Assembly (NCBI GenBank): GCA_036012125.1
Contig: DASCOS010000015.1
Coordinates: forward strand, 1-48,000
DNA length: 48,000 nt
DNA from: Vicinamibacterales bacterium
Lineage (GTDB): Bacteria > Acidobacteriota > Vicinamibacteria > Vicinamibacterales > UBA823
Direction: 5' to 3'
Of this stretch, positions 44,015-48,000 are shown one piece after another. The stretch's first letter is position 1. The number at the start of each line of letters is the position of its first letter. Position numbers and translations under genes: made by a program. The notes beneath the pieces were generated by a model. That model did not search any database and was not told the DNA's origin. It worked only from the letters and a program-made list of their open reading frames with translations.

Positions 44015-45046
44015 ATGGTTGACTACAAGGCGTCAGGCGTCGACATTGATGCTGGAAACGAGGCAGTCAAGCGCATCCGCGGTCTAGCTCGCGGGACCTA
44101 CACGACTAATGTCTTGTCAGACATTGGAGCGTTTGGAGGTCTGTTTCGGCCGGATATTGCCGGAATGCGCGAGCCGGTGCTTGTATCTAGTGTTGACGGC
44201 GTTGGAACGAAGCTTAAAGTGGCTTTTCTAGCCGACCGTCATGACACGGTCGGAATCGATCTGGTCAACCACTGCGTCAATGACATTATCGTGCAAGGGG
44301 CTGAACCCTTATTCTTTCTTGACTATTTGGCGACAGGACGTCTCGTACCAGACATGGTAACGATGGTAGTTGAAGGAATTGCGATTGCCTGTCGCGAGAA
44401 TGGTTGTGCCTTGTTGGGCGGTGAAACTGCTGAGATGCCCGGCTTCTACGACGATGGTGAATACGATCTCGCCGGATTCATCGTTGGTGTTGTGGATCGG
44501 AAGCAATTACTTGATGGTCGAACAATCAAAAGGGGTGACTGTCTCGTCGGCCTCCCGTCATCAGGTTTACATACCAACGGGTACTCACTTGCCCGTCGTA
44601 TTGTCTTTGATGAACTCAAGCTTGATGTGGACTCACTCCTCGATGAGTTAGGTCATACGGTGGGTGACGCTTTGCTGAGTCCTCATCGGTCCTACTCACG
44701 CTTGATTCGTCCACTTTTGGATGACCGAATGTTGAAAGGACTAGCGCATGTGACGGGCGGCGGCATGACGGAGAACATTCCGCGCGTGTTGCCAACCGGA
44801 ACCTCGGCGATTATTGACAGGAACACCTGGGCTGTACCGCCGCTCTTTGGCTGGCTGCAAAAGTCAGGTGCGATTGCTGACGACGAAATGTTCCGTACGT
44901 TCAATATGGGGATCGGCCTTATTGCGATCGTGGATCATACGAAGGTTGACTCAGTGCTAGAACGGCTCGCTGAACAGGGTGAAAAGGAGGCTGGCGTCAT
45001 TGGGGAAATCGTTTCGGGCGATCAGTTGGTGACGTACCGAACGTGA
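44015..45046 (+). CDS. purM: Phosphoribosylformylglycinamidine cyclo-ligase
   Basis: The 343-residue AIR synthetase shows the PurM order: YKASGVDIDAGNEAV, VSSVDGVGTKLKVAF (about 54), HDTVGIDLVNHCVNDI (about 76), ALLGGETAEMPGFY (about 132), GLPSSGLHTNGYSLAR (about 182) and HVTGGGMTENIPRVLP (about 247). It closes FGAM to AIR using ATP. It follows a 151-base gap with a terminator-like hairpin, yet is coupled to purN by an overlap at its stop. Confidence 0.97.
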   Translation: MVDYKASGVDIDAGNEAVKRIRGLARGTYTTNVLSDIGAFGGLFRPDIAGMREPVLVSSVDGVGTKLKVAFLADRHDTVGIDLVNHCVNDIIVQGAEPLFFLDYLATGRLVPDMVTMVVEGIAIACRENGCALLGGETAEMPGFYDDGEYDLAGFIVGVVDRKQLLDGRTIKRGDCLVGLPSSGLHTNGYSLARRIVFDELKLDVDSLLDELGHTVGDALLSPHRSYSRLIRPLLDDRMLKGLAHVTGGGMTENIPRVLPTGTSAIIDRNTWAVPPLFGWLQKSGAIADDEMFRTFNMGIGLIAIVDHTKVDSVLERLAEQGEKEAGVIGEIVSGDQLVTYRT

Positions 45047-45645
45047 TGAAGGCTCTCAATCGACGTCTCGGCGTGCTAATTTCTGGCCGTGGGAGTAACC
45101 TGCAGGCGATTATCGATGCGATCTCTAACAGACAGCTTGATGCCACAATTGGAGTCGTAATCTCGAACCGTGCTAAGGCTGACGGTCTCGGGCGCGCTCG
45201 CGATGCCGGAATTGAGGCCATCTACCTTGATCACCGTTCTCATGGGGACCGCGAGACCTACGATCGGATGCTCGTGTCAGAACTCCAAGCGCGGGGTGTG
45301 GGTCTCGTATGCCTAGCGGGGTTCATGAGGGTACTCACTCCGGTCTTTCTTGACGCGTTCCCAAACGCGGTTCTCAACATTCATCCTTCTTTACTACCAG
45401 CGTTCCCCGGCTTGGATGCACAACGTCAGGCTTGGGAACATGGGGTCAAGGTAACAGGGGCGACCGTGCACTTCGTAACTGCCGACCTCGATGCTGGCCC
45501 AATCGTTTCCCAGGTTTCGGTCCCTGTACGCGACGACGACACATTCGATACGCTGGCTGCGCGCATCCTAGAGGAGGAGCACCGGGTCTACCCAAAGGCG
45601 ATTGCCGGTGTGCTTGACGGTGCTGGGATTCCTTCCTTGGGGTGA
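45043..45645 (+). CDS. purN: Phosphoribosylglycinamide formyltransferase (folate-dependent)
   Basis: The 200-residue protein has the PurN core LGVLISGRGSNLQAI (about 10-24), LAGFMRVL, the catalytic NIHPSLLPAFPG (Asn-His, about 107) and TGATVHFVTADLDAGPIVSQ with the catalytic Asp (about 143). It formylates GAR with 10-formyl-THF, step 3. Start options are the GTG at 45043, overlapping the purM stop, or the ATG at 45046; both imply coupling. It ends the pur operon here: purH and purC do not follow. The 120 bases to the convergent metallophosphoesterase show no clear terminator. Confidence 0.96.
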   Translation: MMKALNRRLGVLISGRGSNLQAIIDAISNRQLDATIGVVISNRAKADGLGRARDAGIEAIYLDHRSHGDRETYDRMLVSELQARGVGLVCLAGFMRVLTPVFLDAFPNAVLNIHPSLLPAFPGLDAQRQAWEHGVKVTGATVHFVTADLDAGPIVSQVSVPVRDDDTFDTLAARILEEEHRVYPKAIAGVLDGAGIPSLG

Positions 45646-45765
45646 ATCGGCACTCCGAAGCGTTCATCGCCAAATTCAGCCGTGCGGCTAAGCAAGTCTT
45701 GCCAATCGTAATGTCAGTAACCAAGGTGCACAGCGGCAGGAGTGGAAACCCGAGTTTCTGTCAGG

Positions 45766-46611
45766 TTACAAATAAGGCCGTCGCGCCAGAGTCAGGATCG
45801 CCACCTCAGGCGGACAGTTTAGGCGGAACGGCACATAGACTGTACCGATACCGCGGCTAACAAAAAGCGTTGTGTTCCTTTGGTGGAATACACCTGACGC
45901 GATTGGAAATTTTCTCGCCGCGATAGCTCCGAGTCCAGGAATGACGATCTGGCCACCATGAGTGTGCCCGGATAAAACGACGGATAAGTCAAGGGCAGCT
46001 GCCTCGAAAACCCGACGTGGATCGTGCGCGAGGACAATGGCTGGCCGGGTTGCGGAACTTAATAGGGGGATCACGTCGGTCGCCCGACGTGTCCAAAACC
46101 TCAAGCCAACCAAATCTAGCGATTCACTAGCTACTGTGATTCGAGTTCGAGCATCCATGAGGACCTCAAACCCTTGAGCGGTTAACGCTGCAGGCATCGC
46201 GCGCTCGTCATCGTGATTGCCGAGAATAGCGAACACACCATGGGGAGCTGTCAGTGGGGCTAGTATGTCCGCAACATCTTCAACAAACTGAGGGTCACGC
46301 CAGGTTACATAGTCACCGCCAAGGACAATGAGGTCGGGCCGTTCCTTCATCATTGCCGTGACAGCTTTCTCGATGTCCTCACGGGGTACAGTGAGACTTC
46401 GGTGTAGGTCAGTCAGAAGCCCGATGCGTAAACCCGAGAGTGCTTCAGGAAGGCCCGAGGAAAGAAGAGTCGTTCGGGTAATCTCAAGATTTCGACGTGC
46501 ATAAAAGAAGCTATATGTGCCTGTGGCAGCAACACCACCAACGCCTGCGGCTATGATGGCCTTCATGACCGATCGACGACTGAGGCGGTCAGGTTCTGGC
46601 TCTTTCGCCAT
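45766..46611 (-). CDS. Tat-exported metallophosphoesterase (YkuE/YaeI-like)
   Basis: The 281-residue protein has a twin-arginine leader LSRRSVMKAI (about 10-19) and a hydrophobic stretch to about residue 36. The calcineurin-like motifs follow in order: LLTDLH (DxH), GGDYVTW, ILGNHDDE (GNHD), LAHDP and SGHTHGGQI (GHxH). Two metals, often Mn or Fe, would be loaded before export through Tat. Family members hydrolyse phosphodiesters or UDP-sugar lipids (YkuE, LpxG-like); the substrate here is unknown. It is divergent from tyrS with only 27 bases between starts. No lipobox is seen, so it is probably periplasmic or membrane-tethered by its leader. Confidence 0.88.
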   Translation of the reverse strand: MAKEPEPDRLSRRSVMKAIIAAGVGGVAATGTYSFFYARRNLEITRTTLLSSGLPEALSGLRIGLLTDLHRSLTVPREDIEKAVTAMMKERPDLIVLGGDYVTWRDPQFVEDVADILAPLTAPHGVFAILGNHDDERAMPAALTAQGFEVLMDARTRITVASESLDLVGLRFWTRRATDVIPLLSSATRPAIVLAHDPRRVFEAAALDLSVVLSGHTHGGQIVIPGLGAIAARKFPIASGVFHQRNTTLFVSRGIGTVYVPFRLNCPPEVAILTLARRPYL

Positions 46612-46622
46612 TGGATTGGTTG

Positions 46623-46630
46623 TATATTAG
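46623..46630. promoter_or_regulatory. Shared AT-rich -10 region of tyrS and the metallophosphoesterase gene
   Basis: TATATT (plus, 46623-46628) ends 10 bases before the tyrS ATG. TAATAT (minus, 46625-46630) ends about 13 bases before the phosphoesterase ATG. Overlapping divergent -10 elements in a 27-base space imply very short leaders on both sides and mutual exclusion. No -35 elements are convincing. Confidence 0.3.
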
Positions 46631-46638
46631 CAGGGCTT

Positions 46639-47844
46639 ATGACGCTTGATGAACAGATCAAATACCTGACGAAGGGCTGTGTGGATGTGGTTCGCGCTGC
46701 TGACATGCGCACCAAGCTTGAACGTGCTTCTCAGCAAAGCCGACCACTCGTTGTGAAAGTTGGATTCGACCCGACCTCACCAGACCTCCATTTGGGTCAT
46801 ACGGTACTCATTCGGAAGATGAAACATTTCCAGGATTGTGGACACAGCGTGATTTTCGTAGTTGGGGACTTCACTGCTCTTATTGGTGACCCTACCGGGC
46901 GTTCCAAGACTCGTCCGCCGCTAACACGGGAACAAATTGCTGAAAACGCTGAGACCTATAAGAACCAAGTGTTCAAGCTTCTGGATCCAGAAAAGACGAT
47001 CGTGGATTTCAATAGTCGCTGGCTCGGCGCCCTCTCCAGCGAAGAGTGGATACGGCTCACCGCCCGCTACAACGTTGCCCAAATGCTCGAACGTCGTGAT
47101 TTCCGGAAGCGTTATGACGAGGGCCAACCAATCGCGATTCACGAGTTTCTGTACCCCCTCGCACAGGCCTACGATTCGATTTTCTTGAAAGCGGATGTTG
47201 AACTCGGCGGAACGGACCAGTTGTTCAACCTCAACGTTGGTCGAGACATCATGCCGTCGTTCAATCTCGAGGCGCAGATCGTGATGACGGTGCCACTACT
47301 AGTAGGACTCGATGGTACGGAGAAGATGAATAAGTCGACTGGGAACTACATCGGCATCACTGAGCCACCAGTTGAAATGTTCGGCAAGGTGATGTCGATC
47401 TCCGATGAATTGATGTGGACCTACTATAAATTCCTTACGGATGATTCACTAGAAGCTATCGGGTCGGTCAAGGCACGTGTAGACGACGGCATTTTGCACC
47501 CGAAGGACGCCAAGGTGGATTTAGCCAAGCGAATCGTAACGGATTTTCACTCAGCGGCTGAAGCGAAGGGGGCGGCCACGGAATTTGAGCGTGTGCACTC
47601 CCGCGGTGAACAGCCGTCGGATATGCCCGAGTTCAGTTTCAACCTCGATAGTGACTGGAAGCCACTTAACCGGATGATGGTCGATCTCTCCCTTGCGAGC
47701 TCAGCCAGCAATGGAACGCGAAAGATCTCTAGTGGAGCGGTGTTAATTGATGGTGAAAAAATTTTTGATCGGCATTGGAAACCAGTTCCTGGTGACTACG
47801 TCCTGCAAGTCGGTCGGCATTTCGTGAGGTTAGTGGTTAAGTAG
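46639..47844 (+). CDS. tyrS: Tyrosyl-tRNA synthetase
   Basis: The 401-residue class I synthetase has the HIGH variant HLGH in SPDLHLGHTVLIRKM (about 48-62), VGDFTALIGDPTGRSKTRP (about 75-93) and a KMSKS variant, EKMNKSTGN (about 231). A C-terminal S4 RNA-binding domain (about 340-401, SSGAVLIDGEKI) completes it. It is of the shorter TyrZ-like group (about 400 residues). It charges tRNA-Tyr in the cytoplasm. The KMNKS replacement keeps both Lys. No T-box leader precedes it. The start follows a 27-base divergent space with only a weak CAGGG site. Confidence 0.95.
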   Translation: MTLDEQIKYLTKGCVDVVRAADMRTKLERASQQSRPLVVKVGFDPTSPDLHLGHTVLIRKMKHFQDCGHSVIFVVGDFTALIGDPTGRSKTRPPLTREQIAENAETYKNQVFKLLDPEKTIVDFNSRWLGALSSEEWIRLTARYNVAQMLERRDFRKRYDEGQPIAIHEFLYPLAQAYDSIFLKADVELGGTDQLFNLNVGRDIMPSFNLEAQIVMTVPLLVGLDGTEKMNKSTGNYIGITEPPVEMFGKVMSISDELMWTYYKFLTDDSLEAIGSVKARVDDGILHPKDAKVDLAKRIVTDFHSAAEAKGAATEFERVHSRGEQPSDMPEFSFNLDSDWKPLNRMMVDLSLASSASNGTRKISSGAVLIDGEKIFDRHWKPVPGDYVLQVGRHFVRLVVK

Positions 47845-48000
47845 GTCTAGGTGTGGCCTAGAGAGTTCTGCAGAGAGGGCCTGGTCTGGTCCACGAGGGC
47901 TCAAGAATCCAGTGTTTACGGCCCTGCCAGGTTGACACTTTCGGAGACCTTCTAGTAACCTTATCCGGTTTCCCCAGTGATCGGGGAGGGGCACTGTGCC
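47845..48000. other. Window-end region without a recognised gene
   Basis: A small hairpin (TCTAGG and CCTAGA arms) lies just after tyrS without a T run. TTGACA at 47932-47937 is a good -35, but no good -10 follows at 16-18 bases. GGGGAGGGG near 47984-47992 resembles a ribosome site before a GTG at 47996, so a new gene could begin at the edge. I cannot confirm any of these. Confidence 0.3.

Noticed and set aside
47932-47966. Promoter at the right edge based on TTGACA
   Set aside because: The -35 is perfect, but no -10 with more than three matching bases follows at 15-18 bases, and the gene it would serve is outside the window.

Overview
The window looks like a chromosomal segment of a Gram-negative bacterium, most likely an Acidobacteriota member of the Vicinamibacteria type. 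This placement is inferred from the gene set, not from a marker search. The support is a TonB-dependent receptor with an N-terminal carboxypeptidase-regulatory-like domain, predicted lipid-anchored and Tat-exported proteins, a stand-alone methylmalonyl-CoA mutase catalytic subunit, a three-subunit PurS/PurQ/PurL system, and a moderately high GC content with frequent GTG and TTG starts. Almost everything is single-copy housekeeping. I see no phage, insertion sequence, CRISPR array, tRNA or rRNA.

Layout. 1-3466: the end of a fatty-acid desaturase, a TonB-dependent receptor and a zinc-ribbon rhomboid protease. 3475-8195 (minus): a zupT-polA-pcnB operon whose DNA polymerase I has lost its proofreading carboxylates and carries Tyr at the O-helix sugar-discrimination position. 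8413-14207: a methyltransferase divergent from myo-inositol-phosphate synthase, then acetyl-CoA synthetase facing a methylmalonyl-CoA mutase catalytic subunit. 14266-17690: a small unknown gene behind the best promoter in the window, and an eno-gpmI lower-glycolysis operon. 17844-23737 (plus): two secreted proteins of unknown function, a large PDZ/GAF/PAS membrane histidine kinase and its sigma-54-type response regulator.

23870-30993 (minus) is one seven-gene operon: rpsU, a UbiA/DPPR-synthase-like prenyltransferase, a coiled-coil protein with perfect 21-bp heptad repeats, and four GT4 glycosyltransferases arranged as nested paralogues (A'-B'-B-A in transcription order). It carries several unstable-looking repeats and is the best candidate for something undescribed: a polyprenyl-linked glycan pathway with a possible coiled-coil scaffold or ruler.

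31136-45645 (plus, apart from rlmN) is a purine region: purD-purE-mtaB, then an M16 protease, a metallo-beta-lactamase-fold hydrolase and purB-purS-purQ-purL-purF-purM-purN. With purC, purH and purK absent here, the de novo pathway must be completed elsewhere. 45766-47844: a Tat-type metallophosphoesterase divergent from tyrS. The last 156 bases hold no recognisable gene.

At sequence level the notable points are probable leaderless promoters (purD, ino1), a perfect palindrome upstream of purD, a hydrolase that seems to need a non-AUG start, and tail-to-tail overlap of two radical-SAM RNA-modifying enzymes. Protein family calls rest on motifs read by eye; no database search was run.
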